DNA of 64,000 bases, from assembly GCA_964035545.1 (NCBI GenBank), contig OZ037767.1, forward strand, positions 23,107,128 to 23,171,127, read 5' to 3'. Every line of letters starts with the position of its first letter. The first letter of the stretch is position 1. A program made the translations under genes and the position numbers. Shown here one piece after another: positions 1-18,470 of the stretch. The notes beneath the pieces are model-generated. The model saw nothing but the letters and a program-made list of their open reading frames with translations. It was not told the origin of the DNA and did not search any database. This stretch comes from Bugula neritina (lineage: Eukaryota > Bryozoa > Gymnolaemata > Cheilostomatida > Bugulidae).

Positions 1-1462
1 GTGAGTACATCATGTAGTTGAACTTTATGTTATAAGATAATAACTCTTCTGTGAATGCTGTGTGTGCATGTTACCTGAGTTTATATTTATTTTGTAGTAC
101 TACACCTTGGTGAAGGAGAAAAAGAGGTAAAGTTGGCTGAGTGTAAGTATAGCACCATTATGTACATTATTCATTACGTCTTCATGCATTGAGTCGATCT
201 GTATGGTATGCTCGGATTACATTTAATGGAAGACCTCAGGTTCACATGGCTGTGGCTTCACTCGATTGACACTGTTTCCATGCATCGAATGAAAAATCCA
301 TTCGCATAATACGCAGCATGGAGAGCAATGATTTGCTCTTGTGACTTCAATTGTATAGTGACTTCTGCTTAGGAGCTATTCACTCTTTTTAGTCTGATAA
401 TGTTGTTACAGCAAGTTAATAGGATTATTATTGTACATTTAGCATCAAAAAGTAAAGTTCGTCTTGTTAGATGTACGGTCACACCAGACTAAGCCTGCAC
501 TGGTATTGCAAAATAATTTCGACTTACTTTTCTCATATGTGTAGCTGAATGTGCCGGGTACCAACATAACGTCACCAGTGATGCCGGCAGTCTAGCCAGC
601 TATCAAGACGGCGCTACAGGAAAATATCAGGCCAACTGTTCATGGACAGTCTTTGTACAAACTAGTTCTGGTCATCCAGTGTCTTTCAAATTCTCCAAAC
701 TTGATCTCTCAGTCGGAGATGAAGTTAGGGTAAGTAAACTGTCATGTGTAAGTTTCTCTATGTGTAAGTTGATGTAGCATATAGGTTATTATAGTAGGTA
801 AGCTATTGCGGTGTGTAAGATAATGTGTTACTACAGCTAAAACTCACGCAAGTTTATAGTCGCCATCTCTGTGAGAAACCTCTGGTAGAAAGCATTTTTG
901 TTAAATTGGGCTAAGGACTTATTCAGATGGGGCACAGGAGCAATTATGATGGATGCTCTTCCTAACATCACCAATGGCCTTTGTCGGGGGTTCGAACCCA
1001 TGACTTTGTGCTTACTAAGCAAACGCTCTAACCCCTTGACCACTGCTGCGCTCTGGAGTTAGAGCAAGTTAACTGTCGTATGTATTACTCTATGTGTAAG
1101 TTATTATCGCGCATAGGTTATTGTAGTATGCAGTGTGCAAGTTAATGTGTTACTACAGCTAGGTTCTTGGAATATACCAGTCTAGTCTGAGCTGTGTTAC
1201 TGCAGGTATATGATGATAGTTCCTACAACAAGCAGTGGGTACAAGGCAAGGCCCCACCTGATGACTTTGTAGAGCTGACTTCTAACTCTTTTACTGTCAA
1301 CTTCACATCTGACAGCTCTTATGAGTCTGAAGGGTTGAAGATTGTCTGGCAACACGTAATACCTGCGGGATTTTTGACTACAATCTGTAAGTTAGTCTCA
1401 CAGGTAACACTTGGTATCAAGCATTAGCATTGTGTTGTATATTATATATATGTGTATGTGTG

Positions 1463-1530
<68 letters not shown>

Positions 1531-4500
1531 TGTATGTAATTTAGTTGAAATGAGCGTTAGAATTTGTCCATCATTTTGCATTTTGTTAGAACTAATTTCA
1601 TCTAATATACAATCATTATGTAACATCTTATGCAACACAAAATTAGGTAAAAAGTTATACATGTTTGCCATGTTATGGAGCACTTGCCTGACCTTGTATG
1701 AAAACCTTAGCAGTGATTCTTTAAATCTATAATTATTCAAACCAGATGTTAATTTTCATTACATTATCTGCAGTATAAAACACAATAGTATATTTAGACT
1801 AAGTATAGGTTATTCTTCTAGTTCCGACTGATGTAGAGTACCGCAATGTCTTACCCGATTCCCGTGTCTACATCCAGAGTCCCAACTACCCGGATATTTA
1901 TGACCCCAACACGATAAAACACTGGGTACTGCTGGCCCCGGAGGGGGAGAGAATCATCTTTATATTCAAATATTTTAAAACAGAAGTCAGTGACAAACTG
2001 AAGGTAGGCTTATAGTAGGCTTCACTCTATACTAGAGTATATTGTTGTCAGTACTCTAGCAGTACTGTATGTTCTATATACTGTGCCATACTGTACTAGT
2101 ACTATATACTATATACTAGTACGTGGTTGTATTACACACTCTATACACTGTGTGATGGTATTATAAACTGTATACTAGCACTGTGGTTGCACTATATACT
2201 GTACCCTAATACTGTACTAGTAGTATATACTGTATAAACTGGGCTAGTGCTATATGTTGTATACTAATACTGTGGTAGTAATATAATATACTCTATAGTC
2301 TGTATTATATTCTATATACTCCATATAATCTATATAATCTATACACTATATATAATCTATACACTATATATACTCTATACACTCTATATACTCTATACAC
2401 TCTATACACTCTATATAGTATATACTCTATACATTTTATATACACTATATATTATACTCAACTAATACCTGCGTGACATTGTGCAGATATATTCTGGTGA
2501 AGATCAGTTTAATGAAGAGCTGATAGGAGAATACTCTGACAACTTGAATCGCCAACTTCCACCTCGTCTAATCTCCACCACCAATTATGTTCATCTTCAC
2601 TTCCAATCAGACAACTATTTGAATGCTAAAGGGTTCAGTATTGAGTACTCAATATACCAGTCAGGTACTGAGTCTCCCACCGAGTCACCAAAGAAAGGTC
2701 TTGAGCCAGCTGGTATGTAGTCTGTGCTACCAAGTGTAGTTGTAATGTCTCCAGGCTTTCTATTCATGAATGCAACTCTTCTTTAGTTTCAAGGATTTCG
2801 GTTACACCAGTCACTCTAGTAACAGAGTGTAAAAACATTCCCTTTGTTATATAATATATGTACATGTACATATATAGCACTCTGCTGTGATTGACCTCTC
2901 TAATAATAGTCACAAACTCAAGCTGCTGGCATTATGCAAGGCTCGTGACTCCTAGAGTCACTTGAGCTCTCTGGCTTAAGTTTACATACTTTTTAAATAT
3001 GCCTTAGTAGAAACATAAGTTTCTACTATTGCGAAGGTGTGGGCCATGGTACTCTGTTCTGTTAAGGACAAACCCTGGATCAGTCACTGCACACATATTG
3101 AGATATATGCTTATACATAATTATTTTTTTGCAGTTACTGCGGTAATCATAGTACTGACACTGCTACTTGTGGCAGCATTAACTGCTATCCTTGTCTACA
3201 TGTTCTATTACAAACCCAAAAAAGAAGCTGAAAAGACTGAACAGACTGCATTGTATTCTAAGAATTCAGGTACTGTTGGCTCATTATTACGTGTCATATG
3301 TGATATTTGTGCTCATATTATAATATACGCTGCAAACATACTATTAGCTCTGTATAGGTTGCTGGTGAGATGTTGCCCGCTTTTTTGTTTAGATAAATCT
3401 GTTTGCTTAATCTCATTGTTTTTGTTTTTGTTTGTTGACAATCTGCTTATTGTTTGTAATTGCTGCTAGGGTGTTCTGTTGCAGCATACACTGATGACTT
3501 GGGAGTCGTGATACGACCAGGGACATCTTCAGGACGTCTTTTTGCAGCAGAAGATCACTTTCTTACTGAGACGGAGCGACCAGGTACTGCTGCGGGAAGA
3601 CCAGGTACTGCCACGGGAAGACCAGGTACTGCTGCGGGAAGACCAGGTACTGCCACGGGAAGACCAGGTACTGCTGCAGGAAGACCAGGTACTGCCACGG
3701 GAAGACCAGGTACTGCTGCGGGAAGACCAGGTACTGCTGCTGGACGACCAGGTACTGCTGTTAGAAGACCAGGTACTGCTGATGGAAGACCAGGTACTGC
3801 TGTTGGAAGACCAGGTAATGCTGATGGAAGACCAGGTACTGCTGATGGAAGACCAGGTACTGCTGATGGAAGACCAGGTACTGCTGTTGGAAGACCAGGT
3901 AATGCTGATGGAAGACCAGGTACTGCTGATGGAAGACCAGGTACATATATGCATAGTGTGCTTCATGAAGATGCTTTTTCATTATAATACAAAAATTTTG
4001 AGCAATATTTAAAGCATGTAAAATAAAGCATTGGTTCACATTACAGCATCTGGCCACCTTAGGGTTCCATCTGACAGACCAGGTACTTCTGTTAAAACTG
4101 GCTCTACAGAAGGTATTATTACGTTCTTCAGTGTTTAGTCAGTAGTCTACTAGCTGAATTATCTGCTTGCACACCAGTCATACTTAAAGTAACTAATTAT
4201 TTAAACAACTAATCAGTAGCCATTATTGATACTGGTAGTTATATTCATTGCTATTACTTTCTTGCTAAAATGTGATGTATGAATTTATATGGCATTTACT
4301 TACATTCTATTATGACTTAAGACTGATTTGTTATATAATAAGTTGTATTAAGTTATTTTCAAACTAATAAAGCTTCAATAGTCAGCTGCTAATCAAAGTG
4401 ATCAAAGTTTGGTGGGGTACTGCGTAACTCCTACCTTTAGTCACAGCCTGTTATAAGAGCAAATCTAATTTCTTGTAGAAAGTAAAAAACTTGTAAAGCC

Positions 4501-6442
4501 TAAGAAAAAGTCACTAGCTTCACTGGTAGGGATTAGCAGACAACCGACTTTCTTCAACTCAAGTGTGGAGTCTGAACCTCCTCAGGTACTACAGGCATGC
4601 TGGTGACAGCTTATTCTTATAGGCAGCTTCAATTGCAACAATAAATACTAACTTGAAAACAATGTAACTCTGCCTCAGATAACACAATGGGAGTCATTCT
4701 TCCTTTCTGGTAGCCAGTAGTACAAGATGTAGATAGAGTAGATAGCATATAATAGTGTTAGAGTTGATAGTATATAGTTTTATAGTATATAGTGTTAGAG
4801 TTGATAGTATATGGTTTTATAGTATATAGTGTTAGAGTTGATAGTATATAGTTTTAGAGTATATAGTGTTAGAGTTGATAGTATATAGTTTTAGAGTATA
4901 TAGTGTTAGAGTTGATAGTATATAGTGTTAGAGTAGATAGTATATAGTGTTAGAGTAGATAGTATATAGTTTTAGAGTATATAGTGTTAGAGTTGATAGT
5001 ATATAGTGTTAGAGTTGATAGTATATAGTGTTAGAGTTGATAGTATATAGTGTTAGAGTAGATAGTATATAGTGTTAGAGTAGATAGTATATAGTGTTAG
5101 AGTAAATAGTGTTAGAGTAGACAGTATATAATGTTAGGATAGTATAAAGTATACATAAAGTTAACTGAGCTGATGAATGAAATTTACCTTCAGATCTATA
5201 TCAACCGAGGTTATACCAACAGCGGAGATGATGGTCTACAGAAGCCAGGACCAATTGGAAAACCCACCCCCAGTCGTCTTCCTCCACTTGGTATGATTTC
5301 CTGTCACACAACTAGTACTTCATGATCTAATGTACTCTATACACTCTCTAGTAGATATACTCTATGCACTCTCTAGTAGATATACTCTATACACTCTCTA
5401 TTAGATATACTCTATACACTCTCTATTAGATATACTCTATACACGCTCTAGTATATATACTCTATACACTCTCTATTAGATATACTCTATACACTCTCTA
5501 TTATATATACTCTATACACTCTCTATTATATATACTCTATATACTCTCTATTAGATATACTCTATACACTCTCTATTAGATATACTCTATACACTCTCTA
5601 TTATATATACTCTATACACTCTCTATTACATATACTCTATACACTCTTTATTAGATATACTCTATACACCCTCTATTACATATACTCTATACACTCTCTA
5701 TTACATATACTCTGTATACTCTCTAGTATATATACTCTGTATACTCTCTATTACATATACTCTATACACTCTCTATTAGATATACTCTGTACACTCTCTA
5801 TTACATATACTCTATATACCCTCTAGTATATATACTCTGTATACTCTCTATTATATATACTCTATACACTCTCTAGTAGATGTGCTCCGTATACCCTTTA
5901 GTATATATATTCTATAATGTACTATATATTCCTAATTACATAACCAACATAATGTACATGTTCTAGTGCTAGATTCCACAACTCAAGTTTTGCTTTTCAG
6001 TGCTCATAAACACAATTTTATTCTTAGACACACATAGGCCTTGGTAAACAGCTTTAGGGTGTTTCATCAGATCAATGAAAACTCCTGTAGGTTTATAGTT
6101 GCCATTTCCATAAGAACCCAAAAGGGTTTTCTAAGCTGGCTAAGGACATTTTTGATATTGTGGTAAAGAACAATTGTGACTGGATGCTCTTCCTAATATC
6201 ACCAATGACATTTACTGGCAATCGAACCACGGACCTCGTGTTTACTAAGCCAATGCTCAAGCCCCTAGACCACATCAGATCAATAAAACTCTGATATTTT
6301 AGGTGGAAAACTACCACCAATTGGAGGAGGCACTGCATTACCCCCCATTCACCTAAGCAGTACCCAAGTTGAGAAAATATCGCAAACTGTTGAAAGTAGT
6401 CCAGAATCTGAGGCAGATGACAGATATGTTGATGGGTGGTAA
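1..6442 (+). CDS. CUB-CUB-transmembrane receptor, copy 1 (5' partial)
   Basis: Exons: 98-142, 545-729, 1206-1386, 1822-2003, 2487-2712, 3135-3269, 3485-3940, 4047-4112, 4479-4585, 5194-5290, 6303-6442 (TAA). All phases agree. The window opens on GTGAGT, which looks like the donor of the missing signal-peptide exon. CUB1 is 545-1386 and CUB2 is 1822-2712, each split by a phase-0 intron and bounded by phase-1 introns. CUB2 has the family motif SPNYPDIY. CUB1 has only two Cys and CUB2 none, fewer than the usual four. Exon 3135-3269 encodes one hydrophobic transmembrane helix followed by basic/acidic residues, so the remaining ~300 residues are probably cytoplasmic. That tail has 17 and a part RPGTAxG repeats, then Lys/Pro-rich sequence ending in DGW. 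About 605 residues lie in the window. CUB domains usually bind protein or glycan ligands outside the cell; the ligand here is unknown. Domain call is strong; exact tail splicing is less certain. Confidence 0.82.
736..1162. repeat. ~90-bp direct repeats flanking a SINE
   Basis: Segments 736-838 and about 1069-1162 are similar and both end in TAATGTGTTACTACAGCTA (first copy with one change near its start). They flank the SINE copy at 841-1055. They could be a tandem duplication into which the SINE inserted, or a duplication linked to its arrival. Confidence 0.6.
841..1055 (-). mobile_element. tRNA-derived SINE, copy 1
   Basis: Read on the minus strand, this has a tRNA-like head: an A-box-like GTGGTCAAGGGGTTAGAGCG and a perfect B box GGTTCGAACC near 989-1000. 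It is followed by a body containing GGTGATGTTAGGAAGAGCAT and a tail with GGCGACTATAAAC. The same order of blocks occurs at 6077-6272, 19334-19520 and 62617-62800, so it is a family rather than a single tRNA pseudogene. Confidence 0.75.
1455..1535. repeat. (TGCG)n microsatellite
   Basis: Uninterrupted tetranucleotide repeat with TG-rich edges, in an intron of CUB receptor copy 1. Confidence 0.95.
2030..2460. repeat. Degenerate TA-rich minisatellite in intron
   Basis: Imperfect repeats of ACTATATACTCTATACAC type fill the intron between the two halves of CUB2 in receptor copy 1. Confidence 0.8.
3579..3945 (+). repeat. Coding 21-bp minisatellite (RPGTAxG repeats)
   Basis: Seventeen complete and one partial 21-bp units encode RPGTAA/T/V/D-G heptads in the receptor tail. 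Two units read RPGNAD. Each unit carries CCAG|GTACTG, a donor-like sequence in the same phase as the donor used at 3940. The antisense strand is also open across the array because the unit is a multiple of three; that antisense frame is a shadow. Confidence 0.92.
4727..5150. repeat. ~22-bp minisatellite in intron
   Basis: Repeats of AGTATATAGTGTTAGAGTTG with small variants, in the intron before exon 5194-5290 of receptor copy 1. Confidence 0.92.
5328..5925. repeat. ~25-bp minisatellite in intron
   Basis: More than twenty repeats of the type TACTCTATACACTCTCTATT, in the last intron of receptor copy 1. Confidence 0.93.
6065..6284 (-). mobile_element. tRNA-derived SINE, copy 2, with target duplication
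   Basis: The element is 6077-6272 and matches the 841-1055 copy block for block on the minus strand. It has a B-box-like GTGGTTCGATTGCC, the ATTAGGAAGAGCATCCA block and the GGCAACTATAAAC tail. It is flanked by the 12-bp direct repeat CATCAGATCAAT at 6065-6076 and 6273-6284, a target-site duplication. The insertion lies about 30 bp upstream of the last exon of receptor copy 1. Confidence 0.85.
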
Positions 6443-7482
6443 TATGCCGCCCCTCTTCTCTTACTATTTTAGAAAAAATTGTTTCATTTATTTCTCTTTG
6501 AAAGCATATAATTGTTTTTTAAAACATGTAATTGTAAATTTTTAGGTTGCCAAGTTTGTGCATAATTACACACTAAACAACATATATATTTATACTGTGT
6601 TTTATAAAAAAAAATATTGATACAATATGGTATACACAATTTTTTCAGTGTATAGACATTTTGAATAATTTGCTAACAACAAAATAGGTTATACAACTTC
6701 ACAATGAAATAATTAATCTAAACTAGCCAGAGAACCCTCCAACTTTGTTTGTTATTCATTTTTGAAGGAGAACATAATTATTAACATGAATAGACTTGGC
6801 TATGCTGCTGCAATTATCTCTTCTTTATATTTATTTTTGGTAAATTAACAAACTTTTGTGAATCATAACTTATCAAATATTACCCTTCCTAAAGATGATT
6901 ACATGGCAAAAATTTTTAAATGCACATGTAATTAATATGTAACAGCTCTTTTCACATTGTATGTTCATTGGGGCTAGTAATATGCATTGCTATCTGTATC
7001 TAGATGAAACTTTCTTTATCTCAATTTTATTTATTAATTAGTTTAAATTCATTATCCATTTTTTGCATTTATAGTTTATTCTTAATTATTTAATTTTTGT
7101 TTTAAAGCTCAGAATAAAAATAATTATACGAAATGTTGAGTATTGCATTAACTTGTGATTGTGAATAAATGACACAATTGGCTAGTGATAAGGTAAGCAT
7201 TATGTGCTGCTAGGAACAACAATATAAAAACATAAGCCACTGCTACTAAGTAGACAGACCACTAGAATATAAAATGCATATATTATTGATTATTTAATCA
7301 ATATGAGGGAAAATATAATATTGTTGTTGAGTTGGCGAAAATCGATGATTGCTTTGTTTAAGCAATTGTGAATAGATATCTTGTCACATGCCTTGTGGTG
7401 TTGAGATGCATCTATATACTACTTATTCAGACCCACGGCGTATTTACACGTAGATATCTAAATGCATGTAATGTAATACGGA
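6443..7482. other. Intergenic, 3' flank of copy 1 and 5' flank of copy 2
   Basis: AT-rich sequence separating the tandem CUB genes. No open frame or repeat that I can support. Confidence 0.6.
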
Positions 7483-7489
7483 TATAAAA
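7483..7489 (+). promoter_or_regulatory. TATA box of CUB receptor copy 2
   Basis: TATAAAA lies 44 bp upstream of the start codon at 7533. That spacing would put the transcription start near 7510 and leave a very short 5' UTR. The assignment rests on motif and position only. Confidence 0.5.
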
Positions 7490-7532
7490 CCTACAAGTAG
7501 GTCTATAGACTCAGCGTCACAAACAAAGCAAG

Positions 7533-13157
<5,625 letters not shown>

Positions 13158-15120
13158 CTTCAATCAACCTATAGCGCATCTATTACTTTATAATATAGTA
13201 GAGTTCACAATTTGCACCAAAATTGATCATTTATTAACATTTTGTGTAGACAGCACAGAATAACATGACGTAATTGCTCTTACTTTGATTTTGCATATTT
13301 CATAGTTGTTGGATTGATTTAAAATATTTCATGTGGAAGACATTACATTACGATTTTGTTTATATTTATCAGCTTTGTGACAAGGGTTCTGATTGGCTCA
13401 ACTACTGCAGACGTCACTCTAGTTATAGCTTGACCTAACAATAAGATTTACCTGCTCTAATTAATTTTCGATTTTCAATATTCATAGTATAGTTCCAGAT
13501 TTAATTTTACACCAAAGAGTTAGAAAATTAAACTTGAAGACAGACCACAGGATAATCACAGTTGCCAATAAATGGTGGAACTGAAGCTTTAGTTTAGTTG
13601 AGGTCAAAATTTACTGATAATGATCTGTATTAGCTAAGGTCAATTATAGCCTGTATCTTACACTTATAGTTTTAATAATACAGCTTTCTATGGTTTTCTA
13701 TAATAATACATTATTTCAAACTTATACTAATAGGGTTTTGATTTTTAAATATTGTATTAGAAATACATTTACCAGAGTGTTTCATAAAAATTACCGTGTT
13801 TTTTGCTCATTATGTGAGCTAGCTTGTGAGGTGAATAAATTATATGTGTTATTATAGCTCATTCTTATAATAGCATAGTCTGTTTAGCTGCTCTGAGAAG
13901 GAATAAAACTACAGATTTATTTTCCTGCAGTGTGGCTATATATTTGATTAACAGCCACAAAATGTTTAATTTTTCACCTAGACGGCTGTGGCCATGCATG
14001 GGTATCCATATTCTTTGTATTAAATATTCAGTGTATGTCACTCTGTAAATAACAGCTACATTAAAAGTAATGCGTTTCACAAAATATTTTCTATAAACAT
14101 GGCAACTTATTACTGTGCATTTTTAATGTAGAGTTACAGGTAGGTGCAGTAACAGAGAAATTGAAAAAACATGAGTTTCAAATAAAAGCAATTATATACA
14201 AATTGCAACCTGTACTTCACACTGAAGCTCCTTCAACAAATTAGAGAATTTAAATTTTCAAATTTTTCAGTTATTGCATCGAAATGCTATTGTAAAGCAT
14301 TGATAAGGTCTAGATATGAATGGAAGGTCATACTCAACAAGCTAGCTATATTTCAGCAAATATGGTTAAGCATTATTTAAAATTTACCTAGCACTTTATT
14401 ATAGCTTATAGTTTATAGGCTATCGTATAAGGAAAAAGAAGCTTGGGCTATAAAAAAAGCTGATGAAATTTTGCAATTAGCATATCCAATTACCAGGAAT
14501 TTATTAATAAGTATTCCATAAATAAAAAATAATTATAGCACATTATAAAATTACATTGAAAATATTTCTGAAACCAACTCAATTGAATTTAATCACATAA
14601 ATATAAAAATTTAGATTGTTTCTAATAAAACAAAAGAAAGCACATTATAGTGTTTGTAGTGGACAATCTTTTGCAGAGTTTAGAAATACTGTTATAGGAA
14701 ATGCTTATATACTTGAGAAGTAACACTCATGTGAAAGCATAAGTGTAACAAAACTATATTCACACAAACAATTCATGAAAACAAATTTTAAAATAGTGAA
14801 ATGAAACAATTATTGCACACTGACCAATAAAATAAATCGATTTAATTACTGCAGTACTGCACTGAATTCTTATCCAATTGAAGTGAGTTATTTATTAATT
14901 GTCATCTAAAGAATAGTGATTTAGCAATTAACTATGTGGAATGAAAATACGGTTTCTTAAGAAACTTTCTTCCTACTTTTGCATTGAATACTTAAGCATA
15001 AGTTGCTCAATCAAGCTTACATAGCAATATAATACTAAGTTTCATTTCAGTCTTTCAGTTTTTATAATGTTGTTTGAACCTAAATGCAACGTAGTATAGA
15101 GCTTTCCATGTTTCTGCGTA
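13158..15120. other. Convergent intergenic region
   Basis: AT-rich 3' flanks of receptor copy 2 (+) and of the YxxL protein (-). A TTTATT near 14898, AATAAA on the minus strand, could serve the latter. No gene is supported. Confidence 0.5.
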
Positions 15121-18100
15121 TTAATGGAACAACTCCTCATAGTAGTTGGCATCTTCTGCTACGGAATATTCGTAGCTCTCCCCATTGGCTATTGTCTAAA
15201 AAATCATGAACAGATGGCAAGCTTCAGAATATAATGAGTGTTAAATATATTTCAATAGATGGAATTTATTCATTCATTTTAGGAGATTTCAACTTAATGT
15301 GTTTATATTATTACTAACTTATGTTTAACTCAGACTTGAAGAGTACTAAATTTACTAGCTACTAGTTACTGATCGTAACTTCTATGGGTTGAGATTCCAT
15401 CATAGCTCACATAGTATAATGGTTAGCACACCGAGTGCAATTAAAAAATCTGAGATTCAACCCCCAGTGAGGCCAGCTACTTTAAATACTATCTACTGGA
15501 GCTGCTGCATTCTACCTACTGAGTACTACTTACTAGATACTAGCGACTGGCTACTGCATACTACCTACTGAGTACTACTTACTAGATACTAGCGACTGGC
15601 TACTGCATACTACCTATTGAGTACTACTTACTAGATACTAGCGGCTGGCTACTGCATACTACCTATTGACTACTACTTACTAGATACTAGCGACTGGCTA
15701 CTGCATACTACCTATTGACTACTACTTACTAAGTACCACTTACACTTTATTATCTACACAATGCTCCTTCTACACTAGTACAAAATACACATCAGAGTAA
15801 ATAGGAGGAAGTAACGTCGGCAACCAAAGCCTATTATTCTTCAACCTACCGTCTTATACCATGCAGAATGTGGTGGCTGTCCACTTGAAGCATCACATAG
15901 GTGTGTATAATGAAGTTCTTCATTTATGCCAACATTAGATGCAGGTTGGGGAGGAGCAACCAGTCCCGTATTATTAGAGATAGCAGTGTTAACTACAGAC
16001 TCAGTGTCCAGCTTGGTGTAGACGTGTACTTCTGGTACAAACAACTCATTTGTCTGCCCCTGTATATGCTCATAATAACCGCCATGTTCTATGAAGTTTA
16101 AATCTTTCCTTCCTTTGAGACTTCCTGACTTTGACCGACGCTTTGAATGACCTGAGTGAAAAAGTCAATCAATTTGACAACCAAAAAAATGTAAATGCTG
16201 AAAGTCAATGCTATAAGCATGACTTGAAGCTATGAGTTTTGCATTTAATGATTATAGGGGGTAACAAGTACATCAGTATACTGCAGTTACTTTTATGCAT
16301 GGAAAGCTATTGACTATTGCAGCTACTGGAGAGTCGGAGTTTTGCTAATTCTATCTCTGTCACAAAGTAATTGAGATTGTGTGCACTATTAGATTAGTAT
16401 GACTCACCAATAATTAATTGGTGAGTAACATAGCTAAAATTCAATATAAAAAATTGACAATGAAATAGATTACCTCTAACTTGAAGGTTATAAATAGTTC
16501 TGATAAATTCACTTTGCTGGTTGCATGAGATTATGTAATGAAGTATAATAATGTACAACTGTAATGCATTGACAATAATCATTTTAAACGAAGCAAAGAT
16601 TTTACTCCAGCTGATGGATGAGCAATAAAGTAGCAAAAGTCAAACAGACCTTTACATGTTGTGTTCCCTCTATCCAAACAAACTTGACATGGCTGCTGGG
16701 GTTTGGAAGCGCCTCTTTTCAGCGACGACTTTCTTGAACTCTTGACGTCCTTTCTGTTGAACAGTACGTCAACAAGATCTGAATGAATTTCTTTCATCAT
16801 CTCCAACTCTTTTTCGTCTACGTCTAACTTTTCTGGTACATTTATTTTCAATTTCTTACGCTCTTGACTTTTGCTAGAAACAAAGTTACCATTTGGTACT
16901 CAATATAATAATATATACATTTAATTTTTTTAGCATTATAGTAGCTACACAAGTGTGCTATAGCAGCGCACTACAGTTTACTACAGTGTGGTATAACAGT
17001 GTATTACAATGCACTACGACAGTGTATTACAATGCACTACGACAGTGTATTACAGTGCACAACTACAGTGTATTACAGTGCCCTACAAAAGCGTTCTATA
17101 GCAGTGTATTACAGTGTGGTATAACAGTGTGGTATAGTAATGCACTATATTGTACTATAACAGTGTACTAAATTGTGCTACAGCAGTGTGGTCTAACAGT
17201 GAACTATATAATGCTAGTAGTTTAGTAGACAAATAGAACTCACCTGCGTCTATAAAGAATAGCCATGATCAAGACTGCACATGCCACTACGGCAAGTACA
17301 AGCAACAATGTCCCTGCAATCATCATGATAGTCGAAGACTGTAAGTGTGACTCTTTATATTTGGGGACGGGTGAAAACGTCACATTATAAAATGTAGAGT
17401 TGAACGATGGTGAATGCCGTGAAGATATGGGAGGTGTGGTGAATAGGCTGGTGGTAACCCACATATCTGCAAGAGACATGTTTTCAAGGAAACATCTTAA
17501 CTATGACTTGATACACTAGCTTGTATTCTGTAAGACAATATATTCAAGACACATTTCAGGGTAGTTGCAAAGACAAGTTTAAATTCTAAGCAAGTGGAAA
17601 CTATAAAATGCAAGAATTTTTACTGATTGCAGCTTTTAAAACAAAAGTCATAAACTAAACTCTAAAGGTTTAGAACTAACGAAGATCTAGGACTATATGC
17701 CACATTGATTTGTATAGTAAAATAATCATATGGCACATGATCATATTATGTCTCTTTCAATGCAATAGACACTTGCTTAGGGGTAATGCCCTTACAAAAT
17801 AGGCTTAGTTTGTTATTTTGTGCATTTCCCAATAGGCTATTATTTCTTAAAATCTGAAACGAAGCAAACTACAAAATTGTAATAACAATGAAATTTGATT
17901 ACTTCATAATGAAATGTTGTTGCTATATCAGATAGACAAAGTAGACATTTTCCATTTAAACTTTTATCACTACTATATTATAAATAATATTCTTAGCATT
18001 AGGCTTAGTTCTGGGGTTTATAAGTTATGGTAAAAATTTTGTCTAGAATTTGTCTAAATTTTTTATCAACGATTTATCAAGCTTGTAATGCTATATGAAA

Positions 18101-18470
18101 CAAGTTAACAATTTGGAGGTCTCTTATAGCCCTTTTGACCATCTAGCTGTTAAGACAGTCATTTAGTAGACAGCTATTTATATACATTTTTATGATTTAC
18201 TGTTTGGGTTACTATTTGTCCTCCCCCCCAACCAAGTTTAGGTTTTGAATCAACATAGTACAGAAGAAAACCAAAATCAACTGCTAATGCCACAATTTAT
18301 ATTTACAGAACATTGTTGAGCATAATTGTAACTAACAGCAACCTTTATTACTACAACTTACAGTTATGTATTTATTTTGTCTCACTACTACAGTTATACA
18401 TGAGTTCTCCGCAACTTAAAAGTGACTAATTTTCACTGCATAAAAGCTTATAATGCTTACCTTCATCCAT
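15121..18470 (-). CDS. Single-pass membrane protein with four YxxI/L tail motifs
   Basis: Minus-strand exons: 18461-18470, 17244-17466, 16650-16873, 15850-16151, 15121-15195 (TAA). Phases chain correctly and give 277 aa. The first coding exon is only 10 nt (ATG GAT GAA G) and is the least certain part. Residues 1-49 are Ser/Thr-rich with sequons at N26 and N31 and no signal peptide. One helix spans ~50-74 and ends in ILYRRS, predicting an outside N-terminus and a cytoplasmic tail of about 200 residues. The tail is basic at first, has CQVCLDRGNTTC, and carries Y179EHI, Y197TKL, Y234THL and Y272EEL. LHYTHL fits the ITIM consensus. Such motifs bind SH2 proteins once phosphorylated in vertebrate immune receptors; the role here is inferred only. 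I do not recognise the family. Confidence 0.7.
15406..15472 (+). pseudogene. Degenerate tRNA-like sequence
   Basis: The ends CTCAC and GTGAG can pair. TAGTATAATGGTTAGCAC resembles an A box and D arm, and GAGATTCAACCCC a weak B box. The anticodon region is not a credible stem, so this is a tRNA pseudogene or the head of another SINE. Confidence 0.45.
15478..15745. repeat. ~51-bp tandem repeat
   Basis: About five units containing ACTACTTACTAGATACTAGC and GGCTACTGCATACTACCTA, directly downstream of the tRNA-like sequence. Confidence 0.85.
16955..17210. repeat. Degenerate minisatellite in intron of the YxxL gene
   Basis: Repeats of the type ACAGTGTATTACAATGCACT. The plus-strand open frame through them (16893-17171) is low-complexity and not a gene. 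Confidence 0.8.

Noticed and set aside
1417-1740. Open frames with THART or CVRACVRA repeats
   Set aside because: Translation of a (TGCG)n microsatellite inside an intron.
3529-4057. Antisense and alternative-frame open frames across the RPGT repeat (TWSS, LVFHQQ and LLREDQV peptides)
   Set aside because: The 21-bp unit keeps several frames open. The sense frame alone connects with matching splice phases on both sides.
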